From an uncultured Alphaproteobacteria bacterium (GTDB taxonomy: Bacteria; Pseudomonadota; Alphaproteobacteria; Rhodobacterales; Rhodobacteraceae): a DNA stretch of 64,000 nucleotides. Both the position numbers and the translations under genes were made by a program. The stretch's first letter is position 1. Every line of letters starts with the position of its first letter. The notes under the pieces are model-generated. The model searched no databases. It was not told where the DNA came from and was given only the letters and a program-made list of their open reading frames with translations. The stretch covers positions 1-64,000 of the forward strand of contig CACOBR010000001.1 in assembly GCA_902625475.1 (NCBI GenBank), given 5' to 3'. Shown piece after piece: positions 40,105-49,705 of this stretch.

Positions 40105-40638
40105 TTGGAAAAAAACTTAGACAGTATATCTATTGGTAATTCATATCATATCAGTCAAATTGTGTTTCACTGGATAATAGCTCTTCTAGTTATTTATCAA
40201 TTGATTTTTGGAAATAAAATTGAGTTCTTAGAATTAGAAGTGTGTAAAAATAATGCTATAAATACCTTGAAAAGTTGCCAATATCTAAATACCCATTACC
40301 TCATAGGTGTTTTCATTTTTTTACTGATGATTTTAAGAGTTTTCCTTAGGTTTCTATTTGGCGCCCCACCACTTTCTAAATCAGTTCCAAAAATAATTAT
40401 AATTTTTGCAAGAATATCTCATATTTCTATTTATTTTATTTTATTGTCAATGCCAGTTTTTGGATTATTTATGTATTATTATAATTCAGAAATTTCTCGT
40501 TTTTTACATATATATTTTTCTAAAGTTTTATTATATCTAATACTCTTACACATATGTGCAGTAGCTTTTCATGAAGGAGTCTTAGGTTCAAAACTTTTTT
40601 ACCGTATGGCATCAATATATAAAAAAAAGAATGATTAA
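40105..40638 (+). CDS. cytochrome b561 family protein
   Basis: 177 residues with four membrane spans and haem-ligand His in the expected places: SYHISQIVFHWIIALLVIYQ (His of spans 1), THYLIGVFIFLLMILRVFLR (span 2 with His and the RxxxR end), ISHISIYFILLSMPVFGLFM (span 3) and LYLILLHICAVAFHEGVLGS (span 4, two His). It moves electrons in the inner membrane from quinol to a periplasmic or membrane acceptor. The frame begins with TTG and has no strong ribosome-binding site. It follows the Sel1 gene by 13 bases. Confidence 0.82.
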   Translation: MEKNLDSISIGNSYHISQIVFHWIIALLVIYQLIFGNKIEFLELEVCKNNAINTLKSCQYLNTHYLIGVFIFLLMILRVFLRFLFGAPPLSKSVPKIIIIFARISHISIYFILLSMPVFGLFMYYYNSEISRFLHIYFSKVLLYLILLHICAVAFHEGVLGSKLFYRMASIYKKKND

Positions 40639-40640
40639 GT

Positions 40641-41063
40641 TTAGTTTATTATTGGCTTAACAACAATATTACCATCTTTGAGCCACTCTGTTATTCCATC
40701 TGTGACATCATATATCGATTTATAACCCAATTTTTCAGAAAGAAACTTTGCTACAATTCCCGTTCTCCTGCCAGTTCTACAAATTAAAACAATTGGGTCT
40801 TTTTTAGAGGCAATTTGATTTAATTTATTTAACCAATCATTTGTATTAGCTTTTCCATTTTTGTCAAAGAAGGTCATTAAAATACTATTTTCTATAATTC
40901 CCGTTGCTTTCCATTCTTCTTCTCTTCTAATATCAATAATGGGAACATTATTTTCTAATAATGATTTTAATTGAGAATTACTAACTTCTGTCACTTCAGA
41001 ATAAGTTATTGAAGTTAAAATGGTATATATAATTGTAGAAATATAGAGTATTTTATTTTTCAT
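40641..41063 (-). CDS. exported rhodanese-domain protein
   Basis: 140 residues: signal peptide (ILYISTIIYTILTSITYS), then a single rhodanese domain. IIDIRREEEWKATGIIENSI is the conserved DxRxxxEW start, and IVLICRTGRRTGIVA holds active-site Cys95 with the loop CRTGRR; DGITEWLKDG ends the fold. It would carry a persulfide sulfur in the periplasm. It meets the b561 gene tail to tail (2 bases apart) and is divergent to the aminotransferase. Confidence 0.87.
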   Translation of the reverse strand: MKNKILYISTIIYTILTSITYSEVTEVSNSQLKSLLENNVPIIDIRREEEWKATGIIENSILMTFFDKNGKANTNDWLNKLNQIASKKDPIVLICRTGRRTGIVAKFLSEKLGYKSIYDVTDGITEWLKDGNIVVKPIIN

Positions 41064-41111
41064 AATTATGAATTAATAATTTTTATTTAAATTTAAAGAG
41101 GTTTTGGTTTC

Positions 41112-42275
41112 TTGAATAACATAACGGTAAATAAAATCAAATGTCAAAGGGATCTATTTAATATTCCTGAACACATAGTCTATCTTAATACAGCATACAT
41201 GTCTCCTTTGTCTAAAAAGGTTCAAGAGGCTATACTTAATGGGTCGATTATTGAAACACAACCTTGGAAAATTGACCCTAAATTACATTTTTTTAGCTTT
41301 ATAAATCAAATTAAGATTTCTTTTGCTGAACTATTTAAGATTTCTAATAAAAACGTTTCTTTGATACCATCTGCTTCTTATGGTATTTCGACAGCTGCTA
41401 AAAACATTAAATTAACAAAAACAAAAAATAAAATATTAATTTTAAAAGACCAATTCCCTTCTAATGTTTATCCTTGGATGGAACTTGTGAGAAATAATAT
41501 GGGTATTATAGAAAAGATTGATTCATGCAATGAAAATTCAATTACTGAGAAATTAATCGATAGCATTAATGAACAGGTTACAGCAGTTGCTATACCAAAT
41601 ATTCGTTGGACTGATGGGTATGTTCTTGATTTGGAAAGGATAAGTATTGCTTGTAAAAATTACGACGTAAAATTAATTCTAGATCTAACACAATCTGCTG
41701 GTGCGATGGAAATTGATATGGGTAAAATAAAGCCTGATTTCGCAATTATTGCTAATTACAAATGGATGTTAGGTCCATACTCAACTGGTTTTATGTATGT
41801 TTCTGACAATTTTATAGAAGGAATACCTTTAGAAGAAACATGGATAGGAAGAAAAAATAGTGAAGATTTTTCAAAATTAACAGTTTATCAAAGTGAATAT
41901 AATTCAGATTCTGTAAGATTTGATATGGGGCAAAGAGCAAATTTCACATTAATGCCAGGTGTAATGGCCTCACTTGAGCAACTTCATGATTGGGGTATTA
42001 AAAATATTGAAAATACACTATATGAAAACAATAAAATAATTTGTAAGGGTCTGAATGAATTAGGTTTTGATATTCTAGAAGAAAATAAGAGAGCTCCACA
42101 CTTTATCAGTGCTAAACTTCCTAGTTTAGACGGAAATTTAGTAATTAAAAAACTCAAAATGAATAATATTTTTATTTCTGAAAGGTCTGGGTATTTAAGG
42201 ATTACTCCTCACTTATGGAATAATGAACAAGATTTTTTAAAATTATTGGAATGTTTAAAATTGATAATTAATTAA
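41112..42275 (+). CDS. class V aminotransferase (cysteine desulfurase/epimerase-like)
   Basis: 387 residues starting at TTG. FNIPEHIVYLNTAYMSPLSK opens the fold; SASYGISTAAKNI binds the PLP phosphate, LILDLTQSAGAMEID has the Asp and Gln facing the ring, and IIANYKWMLGPYSTGFMYVS carries the Schiff-base Lys. RFDMGQRANFTLMPGV resembles the isopenicillin-N-epimerase-like branch rather than IscS. Exact reaction unknown. It overlaps the end of the convergent DMT gene by 8 bases. Confidence 0.85.
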   Translation: MNNITVNKIKCQRDLFNIPEHIVYLNTAYMSPLSKKVQEAILNGSIIETQPWKIDPKLHFFSFINQIKISFAELFKISNKNVSLIPSASYGISTAAKNIKLTKTKNKILILKDQFPSNVYPWMELVRNNMGIIEKIDSCNENSITEKLIDSINEQVTAVAIPNIRWTDGYVLDLERISIACKNYDVKLILDLTQSAGAMEIDMGKIKPDFAIIANYKWMLGPYSTGFMYVSDNFIEGIPLEETWIGRKNSEDFSKLTVYQSEYNSDSVRFDMGQRANFTLMPGVMASLEQLHDWGIKNIENTLYENNKIICKGLNELGFDILEENKRAPHFISAKLPSLDGNLVIKKLKMNNIFISERSGYLRITPHLWNNEQDFLKLLECLKLIIN

Positions 42276-43164
42276 ATTCAAATCTTTTTTTTCTTTTCAT
42301 TATTGAGATAAGAGAATTAAAGGTAATTGCAATTAGTAATACAAAACCTCCAATAAAGGTGAGTTTAGAAGCACTTTCCCCTAAGAATAACCAAACCCAT
42401 AGTGGTGCTAGCAACACTTCACAAAGTGATAATAGTGTTAATTCCGCTGCTGGTACTGTTTTAGATCCTATTGTGTAAAGAATTAAACCAAGACCAACTT
42501 GAAATACACCTAAAAACAAAGCAAAAAATGCATCATTTTTTGTTAAAATTAAATTAACATTTTGAAATTTACAGATTATAATTGTTAGAAAAATAGCTAA
42601 CAATCCTGAAAGAAAAACTGAGGGTAGCATATTATTTTGTTTTCCCCATCTTAAAGATACTGTAAAAATTGAAAAACCAAATGCAGAGATAATTCCGCTA
42701 ATACTACCATTGATGGAATTATTACCAAAACTATCCAAAAACATAAGTATTATTCCTGAGAAGGCTATCAATATTGATAATAAGGTATGAAGAGATACTA
42801 TTTCTTTCAAAAAATAATAACCTAAAATAGAGGTAATTAATGGAGCTGAAGCAAATAGCAACATTGCATTTGCTACACTTGTGTTTTGTACTGCATAAAT
42901 CCCACCAGAATAAGCTATGAATAATCCTATAGCAGCAATAAAAACAGGGGTCTTAGATTGATATATTAAGATAAATGGATTTTTTTTTGTTGTAATTATT
43001 AAAACTATAAATAAAAAAACTACTAAACTTAATGACCTATAAAGTAATATTTGCCAGACATTAGCATTCTCAATCATTCTTATTCCAATACCCATCATGG
43101 ACCAAAGAATTCCAGCTACAATCACATAATAAATTCCTAAATTTTTTTCTTTATGGAGATACAT
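42268..43164 (-). CDS. EamA/DMT-family transporter
   Basis: 298 residues, ten membrane spans in two EamA domains. VIVAGILWSMMGIGIRMIEN opens repeat 1, TSVANAMLLFASAPLITSIL ends with YFLKEIVSL, and repeat 2 has FGFSIFTVSLRWGKQNNMLP and VPAAELTLLSLCEVLLAPLW. Probably an efflux or uptake carrier for an amino-acid-like compound. Its 3' end overlaps the class V aminotransferase gene on the other strand by 8 bases, a compact arrangement. Confidence 0.85.
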   Translation of the reverse strand: MYLHKEKNLGIYYVIVAGILWSMMGIGIRMIENANVWQILLYRSLSLVVFLFIVLIITTKKNPFILIYQSKTPVFIAAIGLFIAYSGGIYAVQNTSVANAMLLFASAPLITSILGYYFLKEIVSLHTLLSILIAFSGIILMFLDSFGNNSINGSISGIISAFGFSIFTVSLRWGKQNNMLPSVFLSGLLAIFLTIIICKFQNVNLILTKNDAFFALFLGVFQVGLGLILYTIGSKTVPAAELTLLSLCEVLLAPLWVWLFLGESASKLTFIGGFVLLIAITFNSLISIMKRKKRFEFN

Positions 43165-43297
43165 ACTGTTTATAAATAAAGTTTTGATATTAGAAAAACC
43201 GCTATATCAAAATTTATATAAGTACAATATTTATCTTGAAATAATTATCATATAAGCTATCAATATAAAATTTTTCATATGTAAGTACACATTTTTT

Positions 43298-43912
43298 ATG
43301 TCAAAATACTTAATCTTAGGTAAATCTGGTGCCGGTTCATTAATTCCTGAATTTTTATTTACGGAATTGGGTATAGATTATGAAATCAAATTCATAAACA
43401 AGAAAGATATAATTAAAGCAGGTAAAAAAGGTTACAACCCTTTAGGGAAAATTCCTGTTTTAATTTTACCCAATGGTACTGAAATTTTTGAGTCATTAGC
43501 TATAGTTAATTATATAACTATGAGTTATAAAGGCCTTTGTCCTTCAATTGATAGTAATGACTATTTTCAATATTGGAGAATGCTAAGTCTTATGGCAACT
43601 ACGTTATATTCTGGCTATCATCGACAGCACCATAGGGATTTTTATGTTGATGAACCTGAATTCGAAAGTTTAAAATCAAAAGCCCAAAAAGAGCAATCAA
43701 TAATTTTTGATTATATTGAAAAAAACTTAACACCCTACATTTGTGGCAAAACTATAACTGCTGTTGATTTTTATTTGTATACATTAACAAGGTGGGATTT
43801 TGATAAAACAAAATTACGAAATGGAAGGCCTAATCTTACTAATTTCCTTGATAAGTTAAGATCAAGACCGTCGATTACCAGGGTATTAAGCCAGCAACCT
43901 AAAAAAACTTAA
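43298..43912 (+). CDS. glutathione S-transferase-like protein
   Basis: 204 residues. The thioredoxin-like N-domain has the GST pattern: LILGKSGAGSLIPEFLFTEL, then YNPLGKIPVLILPNGTEIFE with the cis-Pro (KIPVL) and FESLAIVNYI, where Glu-Ser bind the glutathione gamma-Glu. The helical C-domain ends in ITAVDFYLYTLTRW, the capping box. An N-terminal catalytic Cys or Tyr is not obvious (Ser in SGAGS). It begins a plus-strand run with yajQ 14 bases later. Confidence 0.82.
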   Translation: MSKYLILGKSGAGSLIPEFLFTELGIDYEIKFINKKDIIKAGKKGYNPLGKIPVLILPNGTEIFESLAIVNYITMSYKGLCPSIDSNDYFQYWRMLSLMATTLYSGYHRQHHRDFYVDEPEFESLKSKAQKEQSIIFDYIEKNLTPYICGKTITAVDFYLYTLTRWDFDKTKLRNGRPNLTNFLDKLRSRPSITRVLSQQPKKT

Positions 43913-43926
43913 AGTGAGAATGAAAT

Positions 43927-44412
43927 ATGCCTAGTTTTGATATTGTAAGTAAAATCGATATGAGTGAATTGAAGAATGCTATATCTAATTCAATGAAGGA
44001 AATTAGTCAGAGATATGATTTCAAAGGCTCTATTTCTAATATTGAATTAGAGAATGACTTTTTAATTGTACATACCGAAGATGACTTAAAAGCAAAGCAA
44101 GTAAATGATATTTTAATTAGCAATTTGGTAAAAAGAAAAATTGACCCAAAATCAATAAAGGAGTTTAAGAGAGAAACTGCTTCAGGTAATTCAATAAGAA
44201 TTTTATTTACAATAATCGATGGTATTGATAAAGAAGACGCAAAAAAAATAAATTTAGAAATTAAAAAAAGTAAACTAAAAGTAAAAAGTCAAATTCAAGG
44301 TGACGAGTTGAGAGTTTCGGGCCAAAAACGAGATGATTTACAAAATATCATAAATTTAATCAAAAACCTTTCCTTAGATATTCCAGTGCAATTTATTAAC
44401 TTTAGAGACTAA
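43927..44412 (+). CDS. yajQ: YajQ family nucleotide-binding protein
   Basis: 161 residues, complete. PSFDIVSKIDMSELKNAISN, then EISQRYDFKGSISNIEL, IDPKSIKEFKRETASGNSIR and VKSQIQGDELRVSGQKRDDL are the family's hallmark stretches. The two RNP-like domains bind nucleotides; some YajQ proteins bind cyclic di-GMP. It lies between a GST gene and the sat-cysC gene, all in one direction with short gaps. Confidence 0.93.
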   Translation: MPSFDIVSKIDMSELKNAISNSMKEISQRYDFKGSISNIELENDFLIVHTEDDLKAKQVNDILISNLVKRKIDPKSIKEFKRETASGNSIRILFTIIDGIDKEDAKKINLEIKKSKLKVKSQIQGDELRVSGQKRDDLQNIINLIKNLSLDIPVQFINFRD

Positions 44413-44441
44413 ATATCTATTCACAATGATAAGTTGATTTT

Positions 44442-46136
44442 ATGAAAGAATATATCCCAGAATTATATGTAACTGGTAAAAGTTTAGATTATTATAAAAA
44501 AAAAGCACCTTCCCTTAAATCTTATAATTTAAACTTACGCCAGACTTGTGATCTAGATTTAATTTTGGATGGTTCTTTTTATCCTTTGAAAGGGTTCTTA
44601 ACACAAAAAGAATATTTGTCGGTTTGTGAAAATATACATTTACCAAGTGGTGAATTATGGCCAATTCCAATTAACCTTGATGCACCGGAAGAATTTGCTG
44701 ATACTTTAACAATAGGTGAAGAAATTTCTCTTAAAGATCAAGAGGGTGTAACCCTGGCAATATTAGTTGTTGAAGACATTTGGTGTCCTAAAAAATTATT
44801 CGAAGCTGATAAAGTATTTGGTTCTACCGATAATGAACATCCAGGAGTAAATTATCTTTTAAATAAATCTAACAAAATTTACATTGGTGGTAAATTAATT
44901 GGAATTAATAAGCCTACTTTTTATGATTTTAAACATTTAAGAAACTCTCCTAACGAATTAAGAAATATTTTTAATAAATTAGGTTGGTCCTCAGTGGTTG
45001 CTTTTCAAACAAGAAATCCACTTCATCGTGCTCATTTTGAACTTACTTCAAGAGCATCATCAGAGAGTGAAGCAAATTTATTAATTCATCCGGTTGTGGG
45101 GATGACAAAACCAGGCGATATTGATCATTTTACAAGAGTACGTTGCTATGAAGCTATTTTAAAATATTATTCAAAATCTACTACTTGCTTATCACTCCTT
45201 AACCTTGCAATGAGGATGGCTGGTCCCAAAGAAGCTATTCTTCATGGATTAGTTAGAGCTAATTATGGTTGTACTCATTTTATTGTAGGAAGAGATCATG
45301 CTGGGCCTGGGTTGAAAGCTAATAAGGTTCCATTTTATCAGGAATATGAAGCACAAGATTTGTTTTCTAAATATCAAGATAAAATAAATATTAAATTATT
45401 AAAATTTCAGAACTTTGTGTTTTTAGAGGATAGTGCTGAATATGTTCCTATTAATGAGGTGCCAAAAAAATCAAGTGTAGTACAAATATCAGGTACTGAG
45501 TTACGCAGAAGACTTAATAAAGATCTTAATATACCCGATTGGTTCTCATTTCCAGAGGTTATAAAAGAACTAAAAAAAACAAGGCCACCATTACATAGAC
45601 AAGGTTTTGCAGTATTTTTTACAGGTTTGTCTGGTTCTGGGAAGTCAACTATAGCAAATGCTTTAATTAATATGCTTTTAGAGATTGGAGATCGATCAGT
45701 TACTTTGTTAGATGGAGATATAGTTAGAAAGAGGTTAAGTTCTGAACTTGGTTTCTCTAAAACTCATCGAGATATTAATATCAGAAGAATTGGATTTGTG
45801 GCAATGGAAATTGTAAAAAATGGAGGTATTGCAATTTGTGCTCCAATTGCTCCTTACCAAAAAACTAGAGATGATGTGAGAGAAGAAATTGAAGCTTTTG
45901 GTTCATTTATTGAAGTCTATTTATCTACTCCTCTTGAAACTTGTGAAAAAAGAGACAGAAAAGGTCTATATAAATTGGCAAGAGAAGGTAAAATCAAAGA
46001 ATTCACTGGAATTTCAGATCCTTACGAAATTCCAGACAACCCAGAATTAATTTTGAATTCGGAAAATAAAAAAGTTGAAGAGTGTGCTTCATTAATTATG
46101 CTAAAACTTAAGAGTATGAGATTAATTTCTGGATAA
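44442..46136 (+). CDS. sat-cysC: bifunctional sulfate adenylyltransferase / APS kinase
   Basis: 564 residues. The N-terminal 380 are ATP sulfurylase (Sat type): FQTRNPLHRAHFELT with the HxxH-like motif, IHPVVGMTKPGDI, and FIVGRDHAGPGLKA. The last 180 are APS kinase: VFFTGLSGSGKSTIANAL is the P-loop, LLDGDIVRKRLSSELGFS the APS contact, and VYLSTPLETCEKRDRKGLY the lid region. Together they turn sulfate into PAPS. The next gene, cysQ, removes the by-product PAP, so the pair is a functional unit. The start is ATG at 44442. Confidence 0.95.
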   Translation: MKEYIPELYVTGKSLDYYKKKAPSLKSYNLNLRQTCDLDLILDGSFYPLKGFLTQKEYLSVCENIHLPSGELWPIPINLDAPEEFADTLTIGEEISLKDQEGVTLAILVVEDIWCPKKLFEADKVFGSTDNEHPGVNYLLNKSNKIYIGGKLIGINKPTFYDFKHLRNSPNELRNIFNKLGWSSVVAFQTRNPLHRAHFELTSRASSESEANLLIHPVVGMTKPGDIDHFTRVRCYEAILKYYSKSTTCLSLLNLAMRMAGPKEAILHGLVRANYGCTHFIVGRDHAGPGLKANKVPFYQEYEAQDLFSKYQDKINIKLLKFQNFVFLEDSAEYVPINEVPKKSSVVQISGTELRRRLNKDLNIPDWFSFPEVIKELKKTRPPLHRQGFAVFFTGLSGSGKSTIANALINMLLEIGDRSVTLLDGDIVRKRLSSELGFSKTHRDINIRRIGFVAMEIVKNGGIAICAPIAPYQKTRDDVREEIEAFGSFIEVYLSTPLETCEKRDRKGLYKLAREGKIKEFTGISDPYEIPDNPELILNSENKKVEECASLIMLKLKSMRLISG

Positions 46137-46175
46137 TGAAAAATTATTAAATTTAATTATCTGGGAGATAAAACA

Positions 46176-46952
46176 TTGAACTTAGAAAATTTAATTTCTT
46201 ATTTGAAGCCAGTAGTTTTAGAAGCTGGTAATGAAATTATGAAAATTTATAGAAATGGAGCAAAAGCAGAATATAAAGAAGATGGTTCACCAGTAACAAT
46301 AGCTGATAAATTATCTGAAAAAATTATATTAAATAATTTAAAATCGATTGCCCCGACTATACCAGTTGTAAGTGAAGAAAACACTAGTAGCCATATTAAT
46401 ATTTCAGCTGAAAAATATTTTTTGGTTGATCCTTTGGATGGAACAAAAGAATTTTTAGATTTTAATGGCTCAGGAGAATTTACAGTAAATATTGGTTTAA
46501 TTTCTAATAATCAGGCAATTATGGGTATTATCTATGCTCCTAATTTAAAACAAATGTATTATGGTTTAAATAGGAAAAAGTCTTTTTTTGAAAATAAAGA
46601 TGGTGAAATTTTACCTATTAAAGTCAATAAAAATAAGAGTAAAGATATTATTGCAATTGCAAGTAAAAAGCATCAATCTTTGAAAACAGAGCAATGGTTA
46701 GCAGAAAGAAATATTTATAATGTTATTTCGGCTAGTTCTTCGTTAAAATTCTGTGCTATTGCAAAAGGTGATGCTGATGTTTATCCAAGATTTTCACCTA
46801 CAATGGAATGGGATATAGCTGCTGGTGATGCAATACTTTCTGGTGCTGGTGGAAGAATTACCATAGGAGATTCAAAGAATCCAATTTCATATGGTAAACC
46901 AAATTATAAAAATTCAGAATTTATAGCTTGGAGTGGCCTTAAAATAGTTTAA
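46176..46952 (+). CDS. cysQ: 3'(2'),5'-bisphosphate nucleotidase CysQ
   Basis: 258 residues, inositol-monophosphatase fold. EEDGSPVTIADKLSEKI-type opening (here KEDGSPVTIADKLSEK), PVVSEEN with metal-binding Glu, LVDPLDGTKEFL with the DPxDGT metal motif, and MEWDIAAGDAILSGAGGRIT with the late Asp (WDxAAG). It cleaves PAP to AMP and keeps sulfate activation running. TTG start with a GGGAG site upstream. It follows sat-cysC by 39 bases. Confidence 0.92.
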   Translation: MNLENLISYLKPVVLEAGNEIMKIYRNGAKAEYKEDGSPVTIADKLSEKIILNNLKSIAPTIPVVSEENTSSHINISAEKYFLVDPLDGTKEFLDFNGSGEFTVNIGLISNNQAIMGIIYAPNLKQMYYGLNRKKSFFENKDGEILPIKVNKNKSKDIIAIASKKHQSLKTEQWLAERNIYNVISASSSLKFCAIAKGDADVYPRFSPTMEWDIAAGDAILSGAGGRITIGDSKNPISYGKPNYKNSEFIAWSGLKIV

Positions 46953-46962
46953 AGGAAATTTT

Positions 46963-47583
46963 ATGAAAATAGATCATTTTGCTGTATCTGGTATGAAATT
47001 AGAGGAAGCTACTGAATATGTAGAATCTACACTAGGCTATAAAATGGAAAAAGGGGGTAAGCATAAATTATTTGGAACTCATAACAATTTACTTGGTTTA
47101 AAAGACGGTTTGTACATAGAGGCTATTGCAGTTGATCCTACAGTAAAAAATTTAAACTTTTCTAGGTGGTTTAATCTTGACAATTTTTATGGTAATCCAA
47201 AATTAACAAATTGGATTTGTAATTGTGAAAATATTGATCAATGCATGCTGCATTTTGATGTTGATGTTGGTGACATTTTAAAAATTAAAAGAGATAAATT
47301 AAATTGGAAAATGACAGTAAAAAATGACGGTTTATTACCTTTTAATAATACTTTCCCTGCTATTATTGAGTGGGGTGATAAAACAACTCATCCATCAAAA
47401 AGTTTACCTACAGTAGATTGTGAGCTATTTCATTTGTCAATTTATCATCCATTAGTAGAGGATCTAAAATTTAATTTAAAAAATTTAAATGATAAGAGGA
47501 TTTCTTTTATTCAAAATAATGAAAAGGGTATAGTCGCTGAATTTAAAACAAAAAAAGGGAATAAAATTCTATCAAGTTTTTAA
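46963..47583 (+). CDS. glyoxalase-like VOC-family protein
   Basis: 206 residues, 10 bases after cysQ. KIDHFAVSGMKLEEATEYVE, then LGYKMEKGGKHKLFGTHNNL and GLKDGLYIEAIAVDP follow the Glyoxalase_3-type pattern: first-strand His (DHF), a GGxHxxxGTHN loop and the Glu in YIEAIA as metal ligands. The second half (ELFHLSIYHPLVEDLK) has the repeat fold. No reaction can be assigned. AAGGAAATTTT precedes the ATG. Confidence 0.78.
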   Translation: MKIDHFAVSGMKLEEATEYVESTLGYKMEKGGKHKLFGTHNNLLGLKDGLYIEAIAVDPTVKNLNFSRWFNLDNFYGNPKLTNWICNCENIDQCMLHFDVDVGDILKIKRDKLNWKMTVKNDGLLPFNNTFPAIIEWGDKTTHPSKSLPTVDCELFHLSIYHPLVEDLKFNLKNLNDKRISFIQNNEKGIVAEFKTKKGNKILSSF

Positions 47584-47605
47584 TTTAATATAAAATGATT
47601 TTAAG

Positions 47606-48145
47606 ATGGATTATGAAAATATAGTTAAGTTTTGGTTTGATGATATAGATCAAATAAAATGGTTCGAAAAAGATGATAATTTTGACGAATTATTAAAAAA
47701 TAAGTTTAGTTCACATGTTGAATTAGCTTTGGATAAAAAACTTGATCATTGGAAATCTGACATTAAAGGTTACTTAGCATTAATTTTACTGTTAGATCAA
47801 TTTACAAGGAATATTTATAGAAATTCTCCAAAAGCTTTTGTGGGAGACAAAAAAGCTTTAAATCTTTCTTTAAGTGGAGTGAGTCAGGGATTTTTGAAGC
47901 ATGAGAATTTATCATGGAGACATTTTTTACTAATGCCTATGATGCATAGTGAAACACTTGCAGTTCAAGAAATGTCATTACCACTTTTCAAGAAATATAC
48001 TAACGAAAAAACATATGACTTTGCAAAAAGGCATTATGAAATAGTAAAAGATTTTGGTCGTTTCCCTCATAGAAATAAAATTTTAGGAAGAGATTCTACT
48101 AAAGAAGAAATTCAATTTTTAACACAACCAGGTTCTTCCTTTTAG
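47606..48145 (+). CDS. DUF924 family protein
   Basis: 179 residues, all alpha. IVKFWFDDIDQIKWFEKDDN opens the fold (the FWF...WF phrase), then ILLLDQFTRNIYRNSPKAFV, HFLLMPMMHSETLAVQEMSL and GRFPHRNKILGRDSTKEE are the family's four conserved stretches. The family is TPR-like and has no known enzymatic role. The last phrase FGRFPHRN is nearly invariant. It starts 22 bases after the VOC gene and belongs to the same run. Confidence 0.9.
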   Translation: MDYENIVKFWFDDIDQIKWFEKDDNFDELLKNKFSSHVELALDKKLDHWKSDIKGYLALILLLDQFTRNIYRNSPKAFVGDKKALNLSLSGVSQGFLKHENLSWRHFLLMPMMHSETLAVQEMSLPLFKKYTNEKTYDFAKRHYEIVKDFGRFPHRNKILGRDSTKEEIQFLTQPGSSF

Positions 48146-48182
48146 ATATAATTTTTAAACCAAAATATGAATCAAAATTAAA

Positions 48183-49079
48183 ATGAAATTTCCATCGAAA
48201 TCAGTGGCTAGTGGTCACATTGCCATGCTTATATTTTCCTTACTTGTTTCAGGTTCTTTTGTGCTCGGTTCAATAATAGCAAACCTAATCGACCCTGATT
48301 TTGTAACCTTTCTTAGGTTTGTTATTGCTTTTTTACTTATAGCAATACTTATTATATTTCAGGATAAGTTTCATCTAATGAAAGGGTTATCTCCATTGAA
48401 GAGCTTAATATTAGGTGTATTAATTTCAATTTATTTTATAACAATGTTTGAGGGATTAAAAACTGCTAATTCGACCTCTATGGCAGTTGTTTTTACACTT
48501 ACCCCATTACTAGCAGGTTTATTTGATCTGATTTTTTCAAATCGTATTATGTCAATAAAAGTTTGGATAACAGTAATTATTGCAGCTATTGGAGTATTAT
48601 GGATAATTTTTGATGGTAAAGTTGAAAACTTAATTCAGTTTAAAGTTGGCTATGGAGAAAAACTTTTTTTCATTGGGTGCATTTGTCATGCTTTATATGC
48701 TTCATTGATACCAAAGTTTAATAGAGGTGAGCCTGCAATTATTCAAACTTTTGGTACATTAATATCTGGGGTTATTATTTTGGGATTATTTTCTAATGAA
48801 AAAATTATCTATTCAAGTTGGTTTGATTTTCCAATTATTGTTTTATTTACAATTTTTTACTTAGCAATATTTGCTACCGCAGCTAGCTTTTTTTTAATCC
48901 AATATTCTGCTATTAGGTTAAGTTCAATTAAAGTTATGGCATATACTTATGCTGTTCCAATTTGGGTAGTTTTATTGAAAATTTTCTTTTTTAACCAATT
49001 TCCTAATAAAATTACTTTTATTGGAGCATTTATAATTATGATCTCCCTTGTAATTTTGTTATTTAATGATGAAGGTTAA
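48183..49079 (+). CDS. EamA/DMT-family transporter
   Basis: 298 residues with ten spans in two repeats. IAMLIFSLLVSGSFVLGSII and DPDFVTFLRFVIAFLLIAIL open repeat 1; STSMAVVFTLTPLLAGLFDL is its helix 4; repeat 2 contains LFFIGCICHALYASLIPKFN and KVMAYTYAVPIWVVLLKIFF. Fourth DMT gene in the window. It ends 18 bases from the convergent DUF1989 gene. Confidence 0.85.
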   Translation: MKFPSKSVASGHIAMLIFSLLVSGSFVLGSIIANLIDPDFVTFLRFVIAFLLIAILIIFQDKFHLMKGLSPLKSLILGVLISIYFITMFEGLKTANSTSMAVVFTLTPLLAGLFDLIFSNRIMSIKVWITVIIAAIGVLWIIFDGKVENLIQFKVGYGEKLFFIGCICHALYASLIPKFNRGEPAIIQTFGTLISGVIILGLFSNEKIIYSSWFDFPIIVLFTIFYLAIFATAASFFLIQYSAIRLSSIKVMAYTYAVPIWVVLLKIFFFNQFPNKITFIGAFIIMISLVILLFNDEG

Positions 49080-49096
49080 AAGATAGTAAATTTTAA

Positions 49097-49705
49097 TTAA
49101 TCACTTAATAATTGATAGTGAATTTCTTTAATGATGCATTCCTTGCCATTGATTGGCACAATATCCATAGGACAAACTGACATTATTAAGATACAATCCA
49201 TCTTTGCTTCAAAAATAATATAGTCATTTTTCGTAGATAAAGGTGGAGAAAATGTCACTTTTCCATCTATATTTACAGGTATATTCATCCAAAGGTTAAG
49301 AGGAGAGGGGCATCCAATAGATTTAAAGCCTAAATTATCCAATGTATTCATTAAATTATCTGTACAATTATCATGATATTCTTCACAACCTAGCATTTTA
49401 TATCTGTAAGTATCACAAGCTGCAATGAGTGTGTCATGCCTGCCTTGTGAGCTATCTTTAAGAATATACAGAATTGGTTGCCTTTTGTTTGTGTATAAAA
49501 ATTCACCTTCTTTAGGAAAAATTGAGCTTGTAACAGCTCTATTATGTTCCATTGACATATATTCCTTGACGTCTGCCTGATTAAAACACCATGTATCGAC
49601 AACTTGTGTTCCATGTGTATTGATTATTTTTATTTTTTGATTTTTTGCTAAAAAAATACTTTTGGACTTTCTTGGAGGAATTTTAATTAAATTATTATCA
49701 TTCAT
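49097..49705 (-). CDS. DUF1989 (urea carboxylase-associated) protein
   Basis: 202 residues. KIPPRKSKSIFLAKNQKIKI, then GTQVVDTWCFNQADVKEYMS, MEHNRAVTSSIFPKEGEFLY and LMNTLDNLGFKSIGCPSPLN ... WMNIPVNIDG are typical of the family. DUF1989 members sit by urea carboxylase and act on N-carboxy intermediates in that pathway. There is no urea carboxylase here. The ATG lies inside the end of the deaminase gene (GATGAATGA), so translation is coupled. Last gene of the ABC operon. Confidence 0.85.
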   Translation of the reverse strand: MNDNNLIKIPPRKSKSIFLAKNQKIKIINTHGTQVVDTWCFNQADVKEYMSMEHNRAVTSSIFPKEGEFLYTNKRQPILYILKDSSQGRHDTLIAACDTYRYKMLGCEEYHDNCTDNLMNTLDNLGFKSIGCPSPLNLWMNIPVNIDGKVTFSPPLSTKNDYIIFEAKMDCILIMSVCPMDIVPINGKECIIKEIHYQLLSD